DNA from: Bacillota bacterium
GTDB lineage: Bacteria; Bacillota; Clostridia; Lachnospirales; Lachnospiraceae
Reading direction: 5' to 3'
Assembly (NCBI GenBank): GCA_023386315.1
Contig: JAEWJZ010000018.1
Location: 310,001 to 374,000, forward strand
Length of the DNA stretch: 64,000 nt
Notes under the pieces: generated by a model
What the model was told of the DNA's origin: nothing
What the model saw: the letters and a program-made list of their open reading frames with translations, nothing else
Database searches by the model: none
Position numbers and translations under genes: made by a program
In this document: one piece after another, positions 54,381-63,724 of the stretch
Numbering within the stretch: the first letter of the stretch is position 1
Layout of the letters: each line of letters starts with the position of its first letter

Positions 54381-55107
54381 ATTCATCCCAGTTATGATAA
54401 GTCGCCTGTACATCGTCTTCCGCATCTAACAGATCCAGAATCCGGTTCATCTTCTTTAAGGAATCTTCATCAGTCAGTTCCACCCAGGTCTGGGGTATCA
54501 TCGTGACTTCAGCCTGAATCATGGGAATCTTAGCCGCTTCCAATGCTTCACGTACTCCGCTGAACTCCTCAGGTGCCGTGAGAACTTCGTAGCTGTCCTC
54601 TTCCTCTGAAAAATCTTCCGCACCTGCATCCAGAGCAATCATCATAAGTTCATCTGCATCCATATCGCAGTCTTCTTTATCTATAATAATCTGGCCCTTC
54701 TTATCAAACATAAAGGATACACAGCCTGGAGTACCTACATTTCCGCCGCCTTTTGTAAATGCGTTTTTTACGTTGGCAGCAGTCCGGTTTTTATTGTCTG
54801 TCAGAGTATCTACGATGATCGCCACTCCATTTGGGCCGTATCCTTCGTATGTAATTGTCTCATAATTAACAGAACCGGCATCTCCGGCCGCTTTTTTAAT
54901 GCCTCGGTCAATGGTGTCATTGGGCATGTTGTTGGCTTTCGCTTTTGCTATTACATCACGGAGCCTACTGTTGTTTGCAGGGTCTGGTCCGCCTTCTTTT
55001 ACTGCAACTGCAAGTTCTCTTCCGATAACAGTAAAAATTTTACCTTTCGCAGAATCGTTTCTTTCTTTTTTGTGCTTAATATTTGCGAACTTTGAATGTC
55101 CTGACAT
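54379..55107 (-). CDS. YebC/PmpR-family protein
   Basis: 242 residues: [26 protein letters not shown] start, '[15 protein letters not shown]' and '[13 protein letters not shown]' are diagnostic. YebC proteins were long called transcription regulators; recent work shows the YebC2 group assists ribosomes at proline stretches. Which applies here cannot be told. AAAGGAG lies 11 bases before the ATG. Confidence 0.93.
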   Translation of the reverse strand: MSGHSKFANIKHKKERNDSAKGKIFTVIGRELAVAVKEGGPDPANNSRLRDVIAKAKANNMPNDTIDRGIKKAAGDAGSVNYETITYEGYGPNGVAIIVDTLTDNKNRTAANVKNAFTKGGGNVGTPGCVSFMFDKKGQIIIDKEDCDMDADELMMIALDAGAEDFSEEEDSYEVLTAPEEFSGVREALEAAKIPMIQAEVTMIPQTWVELTDEDSLKKMNRILDLLDAEDDVQATYHNWDE

Positions 55108-55203
55108 CGTTTCCAACACTCCTTTTCTTTCTCTATTTCGTTCTCATTCATTTAAAAAATAACATCTTTTCTATTCTATCACTATTTATTTCATCTTGCA
55201 AGA

Positions 55204-55263
55204 AAAAACAATACACAGCCGCCAATCCCTCCTGTCTTATAACGGAAAGTTTTGGCAGCTGTG
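55204..55263 (-). terminator. Terminator of the CorC-like gene
   Basis: 12-position stem CACAGCTGCCAA / TTGGCGGCTGTG with one mismatch, then TATTGTTTTTTC on the minus strand. Confidence 0.7.
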
Positions 55264-55268
55264 CTCGC

Positions 55269-56675
55269 TTATGATTCTTTTTCAGAGTCTTTGATTTCGG
55301 ATTCCATCTTTCTGACACCTTTTTCTTCCTCAGAAGGGACATGGGGATCTTCCTTCCATACCCGTACAGTCTGGATCATCTTATTTTCCACCTGAAGGAT
55401 CTTAAAGCGGTAACCCATGATGGAAACTTCCGATTCCTCCCCTTCCTGGGGAATCCGGTCCAGTCTGGAAATCAGCAGACCATTTATTGTATCATAGGAG
55501 TCATAATCCTCCTCATCAAGTTCAATATTTAACGCCCGTTCCACATCTTCCAGCGTAGTCATGCCATTCATAACGTAAGAACCGTCATCTGACGGCACAA
55601 TAAATTCCTCATCCATATCATACTCGTCAAGAATATTTCCTACGATCTCTTCCAGAATATCTTCCATTGTAACAATACCTGAAGTCTGACCATATTCATC
55701 AACCACAATTACCATGTGGATCTTTCTGGACTGCATCTCTTTAAACAGCGTATCAAGATTTCTTGTCTCAGGGATGAAATGAGCCTCTCTTAAAAGCCCT
55801 TCGATCTCCCAGAGCTGCCGGCTGCCATTGTCTTCTATCTCAGCTGCAATCAGCGCATCTTTCATGTGAAGAATTCCAATGATGTCATCCACATCTTTTT
55901 TATAGACCGGATACCTGGAATTATACCCTTCCGTCAGGATAAATTTCACCGCTTCTTTCAGAGTAATCTCACCATCTAAGGAGACCAGATTCTTTCTGTG
56001 GGTCATGATATCTGCTGCTTCCTTGTCGTTGAGTTCAAAGATGTTGGTGATCATCTCCGCTTCCCTGGCTTCTAAAACACCCTGCTCATGCCCTTCATTT
56101 ACCATGGACATAATATCTTCTTCGGTTACGTTCTCACTGTCTGATGCCATATCAATGCCCATAATTTTAAGAACTATGAATGCAATTAAATTGGCAACCC
56201 ACGCAAAGGGAATCAGCGGGATCATAATAAAGGTCACTGCAGGAAGCATCCGGTATCCCCACTTCTCAGGGTTCTCAGCTGCGCAGCGCTTTGGGATAAT
56301 AATTCCGAAGCTGATAAGCAGAATAATTAATAAGGCGCCCACAAGGAAAAGACTGAAAAGGGATATCCACCGGTTGGGACCGTCGCTCCCCTTTCGTAAT
56401 ATCGCCTCCAGCGAAATTCCAAACTGCCCTAATACAAACGCTCCCGTCACCATTCCAATTAAGTTGGTTGTTATCTGAATGGTGTTTACAAATCTGGTCG
56501 GTCTGTTAACAATGTGCAGCAGCTTTGCCGCCTTCTCGCTTCCTTCTTCCATCTGATGCTCCAGCTCTGTCGTATTCACATTCTGAATTGCTGCACCAAA
56601 TCCATAAAAAATTGCATCCAATACGATAAAAGCAATAAAAATAATCACGCGTATAAGCGGATTGCCATCGTCCAT
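55269..56675 (-). CDS. CNNM/CBS-domain (HlyC/CorC) membrane protein
   Basis: 468 residues. Four membrane segments of the CNNM domain (about 8-170), a tandem CBS pair (about 205-335; 'MTHRKNLVSLDG', 'VIVVDEYGQTSGIVTMEDILEEIVG') and a C-terminal CorC_HlyC FAD-like domain. These proteins are linked to magnesium export or sodium-coupled magnesium transport. An acidic tail follows. AAAAGGAGTAG precedes the ATG. Confidence 0.9.
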   Translation of the reverse strand: MDDGNPLIRVIIFIAFIVLDAIFYGFGAAIQNVNTTELEHQMEEGSEKAAKLLHIVNRPTRFVNTIQITTNLIGMVTGAFVLGQFGISLEAILRKGSDGPNRWISLFSLFLVGALLIILLISFGIIIPKRCAAENPEKWGYRMLPAVTFIMIPLIPFAWVANLIAFIVLKIMGIDMASDSENVTEEDIMSMVNEGHEQGVLEAREAEMITNIFELNDKEAADIMTHRKNLVSLDGEITLKEAVKFILTEGYNSRYPVYKKDVDDIIGILHMKDALIAAEIEDNGSRQLWEIEGLLREAHFIPETRNLDTLFKEMQSRKIHMVIVVDEYGQTSGIVTMEDILEEIVGNILDEYDMDEEFIVPSDDGSYVMNGMTTLEDVERALNIELDEEDYDSYDTINGLLISRLDRIPQEGEESEVSIMGYRFKILQVENKMIQTVRVWKEDPHVPSEEEKGVRKMESEIKDSEKES

Positions 56676-56770
56676 TTGAAAAATCTACTCCTTTTGTTCA
56701 TTTTCTTTCGTATTTTTTCTCACAACTATTTAAGAATATACCATTTTATCAGCATTCCGTCAATGGTGAA

Positions 56771-57118
56771 CTATGTATTCAGTTCTAAGCTGACTCTTAA
56801 TGCACAGTCCACTTCCTGCTGCAGTTTCTCATCAATATGACAGATCTTCTCTTTCAGCCTCTGCTTGTCAATGGTCCGCAGCTGTTCCAAAAGGATGACA
56901 GAATCTTTGATCATATCGCACTTTTTTGTATCCAGTTCCACATGGGTAGGCAGCTTTGCCTTATTCATTCTTGAGGTAATAGCTGCACAGATCACAGTGG
57001 GACTGTGCTTATTACCGATGTCGTTCTGTATAATAAGAACCGGGCGGATCCCGCCCTGTTCAGAGCCTACTACCGGTCTTAGATCGGCATAATAAATGTC
57101 TCCACGTCTGATTATCAC
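56771..57118 (-). CDS. mazF: MazF/PemK-type endoribonuclease toxin
   Basis: 116 residues when started at the GTG at 57118 (GGAGTGTGAGAAT in front), the length of Bacillus EndoA. It reads [20 protein letters not shown], then '[15 protein letters not shown]' and '[10 protein letters not shown]' of the RNase core. It cleaves mRNA at short sites. The order alr-mazF is as in Bacillus, but the antitoxin gene normally between them is absent: only about 115 bases lie there. An in-frame extension of 27 residues to an ATG at 57199 is possible but lacks a ribosome site. Confidence 0.88.
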   Translation of the reverse strand: MIIRRGDIYYADLRPVVGSEQGGIRPVLIIQNDIGNKHSPTVICAAITSRMNKAKLPTHVELDTKKCDMIKDSVILLEQLRTIDKQRLKEKICHIDEKLQQEVDCALRVSLELNT

Positions 57119-57233
57119 ATTCTCACACTCCGTCAATTTATTTAAGTCTATTATTGACCTACTTTGACTCGTGTATTCACTTAAGTTTTTCCGCCGCATA
57201 CCTTATCATATGATACGGACATGGAGTTGGTTA

Positions 57234-58421
57234 TCACGCCTTTAAAAAGGAGCTGAAACAATCGTTAAAATAATCTTTGGTTCCCACCACTTCTCCGTGT
57301 TCTATATAAACCCTGGGAACCCGTTTGGTGATATCACAGAGAATTTCGTAATGAAATCCGCCGCACCGCCCGGCCAGTTCTTCAACCGTAATCTGTTCCT
57401 CACCCTGTCTGCCAACCAGAACCACTTCATCCTCTTCCTCTGCTCCCTCAATTGACGTCACATCAACCATAAACTGATCCATACAAACCCGGCCAAGAAT
57501 TTTAGCCCGCTGTCCTCTGATTAAGACCTCTCCTTTTCCGGATAGATTTCTGGGATATCCATCTCCATAACCCACCGGGACTGTAGCGACCGTCATCTCC
57601 TTTTCGGCAGTGAACGTTCCTCCATAACTGACAGAAGTCCCCGGTCCGATTTTTTTTATGTAGGAAATAGTGCTTCTTAATTCCATGGCAGGTTTCAGCT
57701 TTACAGGTTCTTTTTTTACTTCCCCGGAAGGATAGAGACCATAGATGGAAATCCCTGCCCGTACCATATGAAAATTAGCCTCCTGCAAATCCAGAATCCC
57801 TGCGCTGTTGGAACAGTGAAGAACCGGAATTTTAATTCCCCTTCCGTTAAGCATTTCAACAAATTCCCGGAATTTTTCAATCTGGGTACCAGTTGCTTTC
57901 TTATCCTTCTCATCAGCTTTGGCAAAATGAGTGAAGAGCCCTTCTGCATAAATACCCGGCAGTCTGCAGATTTTTGCTGCCTCATCTGCCGCCTCTTCCG
58001 TCACCGGATACCCGATCCGGCTCATGCCTGTATCAAGAGCCAGATGTACCACCGCCTTCTTTCCTGCTTTTTCTGCCAGTTCTGAAAGGCGCATGGCTTT
58101 ATTCAGCTGAAATACGGCGGAACTGATATCATAATCCACCAGAAGCTTAAATCCATCGTAAGGAACCACTCCAAGAACCAGAATCGGTTTTGTGATTCCA
58201 TGATTTCTTAATATGACACCTTCTTCAACTGTAGCTACTGCATATCCCCACACATAAGGATCAATTGCCAGCGCCACCGGAACAGAACCATGACCATATC
58301 CATCGGATTTTACTACTCCGATCATCTGTGTATCCGGCTTTAAATTTAATTTCATTGCTTCCATATTGTGCCGGATTGCATCTAAATCTACTGTTTCATA
58401 TACCCTTCCATATGTTTTCAT
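57234..58421 (-). CDS. alr: Alanine racemase
   Basis: 395 residues. The PLP lysine is Lys38 (VVKSDGYGHG), and the opposite catalytic Tyr is in SVSYGGTF; 'VCMDQFMVDVT' is also typical. It makes D-alanine for peptidoglycan. It follows the NAD(P)HX repair gene by three bases (GAGGGAATAAATC as ribosome site), so it belongs to a rex-downstream housekeeping cluster. Confidence 0.95.
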   Translation of the reverse strand: MKTYGRVYETVDLDAIRHNMEAMKLNLKPDTQMIGVVKSDGYGHGSVPVALAIDPYVWGYAVATVEEGVILRNHGITKPILVLGVVPYDGFKLLVDYDISSAVFQLNKAMRLSELAEKAGKKAVVHLALDTGMSRIGYPVTEEAADEAAKICRLPGIYAEGLFTHFAKADEKDKKATGTQIEKFREFVEMLNGRGIKIPVLHCSNSAGILDLQEANFHMVRAGISIYGLYPSGEVKKEPVKLKPAMELRSTISYIKKIGPGTSVSYGGTFTAEKEMTVATVPVGYGDGYPRNLSGKGEVLIRGQRAKILGRVCMDQFMVDVTSIEGAEEEDEVVLVGRQGEEQITVEELAGRCGGFHYEILCDITKRVPRVYIEHGEVVGTKDYFNDCFSSFLKA

Positions 58422-58424
58422 GAT

Positions 58425-59951
58425 TTATTCCCTCGTCTGCTCCTGCAATATTATATCAATCTCATCTGCCAGTTCCCTGGCAAGGAGACTGTAATCTCCA
58501 TATCTTTTCTTTCTCATATCTCCTGCAAGCCCGTGAAGCCACACCCCCAGGGCTGCCGCATCCGGCCCCTCCAGTCCCATTGCCAGAAGGCCTGCCAGGA
58601 TTCCTGTCAGAACATCCCCTGCTCCAGCCTTTGCCATGGAACTGTTCCCGCTGCTGTTCACATAGGTTCTCTGATCATTAAGCGCCGCAACAGTTACTGC
58701 ATCCTTTAATATACAGGTGATGCCGAACCGGTCCGCATATTCCCTTGCTGTCTGTATGAGATGTTTTTTTATTAATTCCACCGCGCTTCCGGTCAGTCTT
58801 GCCATCTCTCCCAGATGAGGAGTAATGATGATGTTATCTGTGTAATAACCGGTGAGCTCCGGATAAGAGGCAATGGTATTGAGCCCGTCTGCATCCACAA
58901 TCACCGGAGCGTAGGCATTTACAAGAACGGATTCCACCAGATTTCTCACATATCCTGCCTGCCCAAGTCCAGGGCCCAGGACAATCACACTGGCCCACTC
59001 ACACTGTTCAATCAAAAGCTGCTCAAAATTCTCCGTCTTTTTTTCTGCGTCTGATGAATGATAGGTAACAATAACGGCCTCAGGAAGTTCTGTCTGTAAA
59101 ATCTCCCTGTTTTCTTCCACTGTAAAAATTTTAACAAGACCGGCTCCTGTACGGTATGCTGCAAGTGCACTTAAAAATGCCGCACCGCTCATATTTTTAG
59201 AACCGGCTACCAGAAGCACTTTGCCAAAACTCCCCTTATTGGAATAGGCGGGCCGTTTTGGTATCAGCGCCGTATCTCCCTTATGAAAGGTAAAATATTC
59301 TGTTTTTACATGATTTATGCTTTCGGGAGGAAAACCGATATCAGCCACAATGACTCTACCGCTGTATTCCTTTCCAGGGTATAGCATGGTGCCAAGCTTT
59401 TCATAGCCAAATGTAACAGTTAAGTCTGCCGGGATGGCAGCCCCCATAATCTGGCCTGTATCAGAATGAATGCCGGTTGGAATATCCACTGCAATTGTAA
59501 ATCCCGGTCTGCACCCGGTTATGGATTTCATGATTTCCAGATGACCTCCGAGAATCTCCCGGTCCAGACCTGCGCCAAACAGCGCATCAATCAACAGGCT
59601 GCATTCTCCAGGTTTAAAATTGTATCCTTCCATCACATCTACTCCTGTTTTTTCTGCAATGGAAAGCTGGGTTAAATATTCACTGCTCCCTTTCTCCTTT
59701 TTGCCAGCCAGAATAACCAGAACTTTATAACCGCTTATATGAAGCATTCTGGCAGCTGCGATTCCGTCAGCTCCGTTGTTGCCGCTGCCGCACAGCACCC
59801 AGACCGGATCCGTCTGTTTTACATGATTTACGGCTTCTTTAAAAACAGCCAGGGCTGCCCGCTCCATCAGTACCAGTGAGGGGATCCCAATCTGTTCTAT
59901 GGTATATTGGTCCACCCGTTTCATCTGTTCTCCCGTTACCAGATATCTCAT
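58425..59951 (-). CDS. nnr: Bifunctional NAD(P)HX epimerase/dehydratase
   Basis: 508 residues. The N-terminal YjeF_N epimerase domain (about 1-210; 'VLCGSGNNGADGIAAARML', 'VAVDIPTGIHSDTG') is joined to a C-terminal ADP-dependent dehydratase of the ribokinase fold (about 225-508; 'VVAGSKNMSGAAFL', 'ITPHLGEMARLTG', 'KAGAGDVLTGILAGLLA'). Together they repair hydrated NADH and NADPH. ATG 59951 is chosen; the ribosome site AAAGGCGGG is modest. Confidence 0.93.
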   Translation of the reverse strand: MRYLVTGEQMKRVDQYTIEQIGIPSLVLMERAALAVFKEAVNHVKQTDPVWVLCGSGNNGADGIAAARMLHISGYKVLVILAGKKEKGSSEYLTQLSIAEKTGVDVMEGYNFKPGECSLLIDALFGAGLDREILGGHLEIMKSITGCRPGFTIAVDIPTGIHSDTGQIMGAAIPADLTVTFGYEKLGTMLYPGKEYSGRVIVADIGFPPESINHVKTEYFTFHKGDTALIPKRPAYSNKGSFGKVLLVAGSKNMSGAAFLSALAAYRTGAGLVKIFTVEENREILQTELPEAVIVTYHSSDAEKKTENFEQLLIEQCEWASVIVLGPGLGQAGYVRNLVESVLVNAYAPVIVDADGLNTIASYPELTGYYTDNIIITPHLGEMARLTGSAVELIKKHLIQTAREYADRFGITCILKDAVTVAALNDQRTYVNSSGNSSMAKAGAGDVLTGILAGLLAMGLEGPDAAALGVWLHGLAGDMRKKRYGDYSLLARELADEIDIILQEQTRE

Positions 59952-59981
59952 ACTGTACCCGCCTTTCACGATAGCAAACAA

Positions 59982-60015
59982 CCGGCAGCAAAGAGGCTTT
60001 CTCTTTGACTGCCGG
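59982..60015 (-). terminator. Terminator after rex
   Basis: A 14-bp stem CCGGCAG-CAAAGAG / CTCTTTG-CTGCCGG with one bulged base; the U tract is weak (TTGTTTG). Confidence 0.6.
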
Positions 60016-60023
60016 CAGGCATA

Positions 60024-60701
60024 TTAACTGTTTCTTGCTGTTTGTCTGTGCTTTTCTTCTTCCGTTTTCTGATCCTGCATATTGCAGACCCGGTAAGACA
60101 GCCTCATCAGACTCTCTGATAAATGTACATTCTCCACCACAACATCATCCGGTACGATCAAATCCGTATGAGCGAAATTCCAGATAGCCTTGATGCCTGC
60201 CCTTACAAGACGGTCTGCAATTTCCGGTGCCTTGGTCTTTGGTATGGTCAGGGCTGCAATCTGAACATCATTATCTTTTACAAACTGTTCCAGATCATCC
60301 ACGCTTCGGATCTCGATTCCGCGAACAACCAGACCGATCAGACGTGGATTGATATCAAACATTCCTTTGATTAAAAAACCACGCTTTTCGAAATTTGCAT
60401 AATTTGCAATCGCCTGTCCTAAATTGCCTGCGCCAATAATCACTAAATTGTGCTGTCTGTCAATTCCTAATATCTTCGCTATCTCTGTATATAAGTATTT
60501 CACATTATATCCATAACCCTGCTGTCCGAATCCGCCAAAATTATTGAGATCCTGGCGTATCTGAGAAGCGGTCACTTTCATTCGCAAACTCAGCTCATTA
60601 GAGGATATCCGTTCCACTCCATCCTCCATAAGTTCTCCCAGATGACGATAGTACCTGGGAAGCCTGGCAATCACTGCTTTTGAAATTTCTTTATCTGCCA
60701 C
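60024..60701 (-). CDS. rex: Redox-sensing transcriptional repressor Rex
   Basis: 225 residues. An N-terminal winged helix (about 1-80, 'ISSNELSLRMKVTASQIRQDLNNFG'), then a Rossmann domain with GAGNLGQAIANY (about 88-99) that senses the NADH/NAD ratio. The start is GTG at 60701 behind AGGTGAAGAT. In clostridia Rex controls fermentation genes. It has a perfect-consensus promoter; no clear Rex box was recognised in front of it. Confidence 0.95.
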   Translation of the reverse strand: MADKEISKAVIARLPRYYRHLGELMEDGVERISSNELSLRMKVTASQIRQDLNNFGGFGQQGYGYNVKYLYTEIAKILGIDRQHNLVIIGAGNLGQAIANYANFEKRGFLIKGMFDINPRLIGLVVRGIEIRSVDDLEQFVKDNDVQIAALTIPKTKAPEIADRLVRAGIKAIWNFAHTDLIVPDDVVVENVHLSESLMRLSYRVCNMQDQKTEEEKHRQTARNS

Positions 60702-60738
60702 ATCTTCACCTTCTTTTACTTAGAATTAAACTAACACC

Positions 60739-60767
60739 ATTATAACTGCGTGATAAAATAATGTCAA
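60739..60767 (-). promoter_or_regulatory. rex promoter TTGACA-17-TATAAT
   Basis: Full consensus in both boxes (-35 60762-60767, -10 60739-60744). Confidence 0.85.
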
Positions 60768-60788
60768 ACGAGTTTTACGATTGTATCC

Positions 60789-60817
60789 TTGAAAAATAAA
60801 TGGACCTATATTATACT
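60789..60817 (+). promoter_or_regulatory. ABC-F gene promoter TTGAAA-17-TATACT
   Basis: -35 TTGAAA 60789-60794, -10 TATACT 60812-60817; start about 32 bases before the ATG. Confidence 0.65.
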
Positions 60818-60855
60818 GGTACTATTGTCCCATTTTATTCAGGAGGAAAGAAACC

Positions 60856-62769
60856 ATGATTCTCTCATGCAGCAATATCAGCAAAGCATTTGGCACTAAC
60901 GAAGTGATTAAACACGCTTCCTTTCATATAGAAGACCATGAGAAAGCCGCCATTGTAGGAATAAACGGAGCCGGCAAATCCACTCTGTTAAAGATGATTA
61001 TCGGTGAACTTGCGGCCGATGAAGGAGAGGTGGTCATATCCAAGGGGAAAACCTTAGGCTATTTATCACAGCACCAGGATTTATCCGGAGACCGGACCGT
61101 CTATGAAGAAGTTCTGGAAGTAAAACGTCCGCTTATGGATATGGAAGCAAAGATCCGTAAGCTGGAGATAGATATGAAACACGCCGCCGGTGATAAGCTG
61201 GAGGAGATGCTCACCGTTTACAGCCGTCTAAACCATGATTTTGAGCTTTTAAACGGTTACGCCTATCAAAGTGAAGTCACCGGTGTATTAAAGGGTCTGG
61301 GCTTTACAGAAGACGAATTTCAAAAGCCGGTATCCGCTCTCTCCGGGGGACAGAAGACCCGTGTTGCCTTAGGACGTCTTCTTCTTACAAAGCCGGATAT
61401 CATCCTGCTTGATGAACCTACCAATCATCTGGATATGGATTCCATCGCCTGGCTGGAGGGATACTTAATTAATTATGACGGAAGCGTAATAATCGTGGCC
61501 CATGACCGGTACTTTTTAAACCGGGTGGTTACTAAGATTATTGAGCTGGACAACGGCATTTTATCCGTATACCAGGGAAACTATACGGAATACAGCGGGA
61601 AAAGGGCCATGATCCGGGAGGCAAAGATGAAGGCCTACTTAAATCAGCAGCAGGAAATTAAACATCAGGAGGAAGTCATTGCTAAATTAAAATCTTTTAA
61701 CAGGGAAAAATCCATACGCCGGGCAGAAAGCCGTGAAAAGATGCTTGATAAGATCGAACTGTTAGAGAAGCCTGCCGAAGTCAATGATGAGATGCGTATT
61801 CAGCTGGAGCCTAATGTAATCAGCGGAAATGATGTTTTGACAGTCAGGGACTTAAAAAAGTCCTTTGGAGATAATCTCCTGTTTGACCATATCGGGTTTG
61901 AAATCAAACGCGGAGAACGGGTTGCCATTATCGGCGGCAACGGAACCGGAAAAACTACGATCTTAAAGATATTAAACGGAATACTGGCACCCGATCAGGG
62001 AGAGGTTTCCTTAGGCTCCAAGGTACATATCGGCTATTATGACCAGGAGCACCAGGTGCTTCATATGGAGAAGACTTTATTTGATGAGCTTCAGGATACC
62101 TATCCATTCATGAATAACACCCAGATCCGCAACATACTGGCTGCCTTTCTCTTTACAGGAGATGACGTATACAAGCGTATCAAGGATTTAAGCGGAGGCG
62201 AACGGGGACGTGTATCGCTTGCAAAGCTTATGCTCTCCGAAGCCAATTTTCTAATCCTTGACGAGCCGACCAACCATTTAGACATAACATCTAAGGAGAT
62301 ACTGGAAGGTGCTCTTGTCAATTACACCGGTACTGTTCTATATGTATCTCACGACCGTTATTTTATCAATAAAACTGCCACACGGATTCTGGATCTGACA
62401 AGCCAGATACTTGTTAATTACATTGGAAATTATGACTATTATCTGGAAAAGAAAGATCTCATGACAAGTCTGCTGAATCCACCGGCAGACACTGCCCCTG
62501 TGACCAGTGAAGAAGCATCCGGGATAAAGCTTGACTGGAAAGCCCAGAAGGAAGAACAGGCTAAGATCCGCAAACGCCAGAATGAGCTTAAGAAAACGGA
62601 AGAAGAAATCCACAGGCTGGAAACCAGAGACAGGGAAATCGATGATCTGCTTGTAAAGGAAGAGATTTTCACAGATGTTCCAAAACTAATGGAATTAAAT
62701 CAGGAAAAAGAAACGATCAGCAAACGTCTGGAGGAACTTTACGAACTGTGGGGCGAACTGGCTGAATAA
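60856..62769 (+). CDS. ABC-F family ATPase (ribosome-associated)
   Basis: 637 residues, two fused ATPase domains without membrane parts. Walker A motifs are GINGAGKST (about 35-43) and GGNGTGKTT (about 355-363), with signatures LSGGQKTRV and LSGGERGRV. Between them lies a linker (about 245-310) rich in Lys/Glu, the part that enters the ribosome E site. A C-terminal coiled coil follows. It resembles YdiF/Uup-type translation factors more than antibiotic-resistance members, but resistance cannot be excluded. No upstream attenuating leader peptide is seen. Confidence 0.92.
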   Translation: MILSCSNISKAFGTNEVIKHASFHIEDHEKAAIVGINGAGKSTLLKMIIGELAADEGEVVISKGKTLGYLSQHQDLSGDRTVYEEVLEVKRPLMDMEAKIRKLEIDMKHAAGDKLEEMLTVYSRLNHDFELLNGYAYQSEVTGVLKGLGFTEDEFQKPVSALSGGQKTRVALGRLLLTKPDIILLDEPTNHLDMDSIAWLEGYLINYDGSVIIVAHDRYFLNRVVTKIIELDNGILSVYQGNYTEYSGKRAMIREAKMKAYLNQQQEIKHQEEVIAKLKSFNREKSIRRAESREKMLDKIELLEKPAEVNDEMRIQLEPNVISGNDVLTVRDLKKSFGDNLLFDHIGFEIKRGERVAIIGGNGTGKTTILKILNGILAPDQGEVSLGSKVHIGYYDQEHQVLHMEKTLFDELQDTYPFMNNTQIRNILAAFLFTGDDVYKRIKDLSGGERGRVSLAKLMLSEANFLILDEPTNHLDITSKEILEGALVNYTGTVLYVSHDRYFINKTATRILDLTSQILVNYIGNYDYYLEKKDLMTSLLNPPADTAPVTSEEASGIKLDWKAQKEEQAKIRKRQNELKKTEEEIHRLETRDREIDDLLVKEEIFTDVPKLMELNQEKETISKRLEELYELWGELAE

Positions 62770-62810
62770 AATAACGGGAAAGCTGCTAAAGTGAGCTTTC
62801 CCGTTATTTT
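62768..62810. terminator. Bidirectional terminator
   Basis: 17-bp perfect stem AAAATAACGGGAAAGCT / AGCTTTCCCGTTATTTT between the convergent ABC-F and nitroreductase genes. Confidence 0.9.
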
Positions 62811-63549
62811 ATTTATCATTTAAAAACTTTTGGTCCTTCATCGTCGGATAGACTTCCGGGAAATAAACATTCTGATAGATTCCTGAGGTATATTTACTCC
62901 AGTTCCCCTCCTGCTCGCGGCCCACATCTCTTAAGTATTCTTCCATCTCCATATCGTACCGGTCTATGGCTTCTTTCAATCCCTCTTTGTGGTAAGCTTC
63001 ATCGTGACGGAATGTTGAAAATGGAAGTCTCGGTTTTTTATGAGATCTGTCTTTTGGGTATCCCACTGCCAGCCCCACTGCCGGATAGGTATAGGACGGC
63101 AGATTTAAAAGCTTTATCAATTCTCCGGGATTTTTCCGGATTCCGCCAATCGGTACAATACCAAGTCTCATGGACTCTGCAGCTATTATTGCTGCCCCCA
63201 TTGAAAGCCCTGCGTCAAAGGTACCAGCCATAGTTCCTTCAACACTCTCATGTATCACCTGAGTAAGCCCATTTTTCTCAGCTGCAAGGCTGGTCTTGTA
63301 AAAATCCAGTATGAAAAGCAGAAATACCGGAGCATCCTCCACCCATTTCTGACCACCGGCCAGTTGTGCAATCTTTGCCTTTTTCTCCTTATCTCTAATT
63401 ACAATAACCGAACTCTGCTGGGCGTTAATAGAATTAGGCATTGCCTGGGCAGCTCTTAAGATCTCATCAATCACAGAGTCCTCCAGGTCTTTGTCAAGAA
63501 AACTTCGAATCGATCTATGATCTTTAATTATATTTATTGTCTCATTCAT
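62809..63549 (-). CDS. Nitroreductase-family NAD(P)H oxidoreductase
   Basis: 246 residues of the NfsA/FRP-like group: 'IKDHRSIRSFLDKDL' (FMN phosphate), 'AAQAMPNSINAQQSSVIVI', 'GLSMGAAIIAAESMRLGIVPIGGIR' and 'YPAVGLAVGYP'. It reduces nitro compounds, quinones or flavins with NAD(P)H. ATG 63549 behind AAGGAGCGACGATT is preferred over upstream in-frame codons. Confidence 0.9.
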   Translation of the reverse strand: MNETINIIKDHRSIRSFLDKDLEDSVIDEILRAAQAMPNSINAQQSSVIVIRDKEKKAKIAQLAGGQKWVEDAPVFLLFILDFYKTSLAAEKNGLTQVIHESVEGTMAGTFDAGLSMGAAIIAAESMRLGIVPIGGIRKNPGELIKLLNLPSYTYPAVGLAVGYPKDRSHKKPRLPFSTFRHDEAYHKEGLKEAIDRYDMEMEEYLRDVGREQEGNWSKYTSGIYQNVYFPEVYPTMKDQKFLNDK

Positions 63550-63650
63550 AATCGTCGCTCCTTTTTTAATATTGTTAAATTTAATTTTATAAAATATAGT
63601 TTTATAATATTGTATAATTCGCCATTTGTCAACCATTATTTGAATATAAT

Positions 63651-63718
63651 AAAAAAACAGCGCCGAGTAAGTATAATCCCTGAAGCAGGCTCATAACCTG
63701 ACTGCCTGAGGGATTATA
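63651..63718 (-). terminator. Terminator of the right-edge gene
   Basis: Stem TATAATCCCT / AGGGATTATA with inner CAGG/CCTG pairing. A T7 run follows some 25 bases later on the minus strand, so the hairpin-to-tract spacing is loose. Confidence 0.5.
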
Positions 63719-63724
63719 TCTGTC

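Noticed and set aside
56005..56478. 157-codon ORF opposite the CorC-like gene
   Set aside because: Shadow of the CBS/CNNM gene, Ser/Ile-rich composition and no ribosome site.
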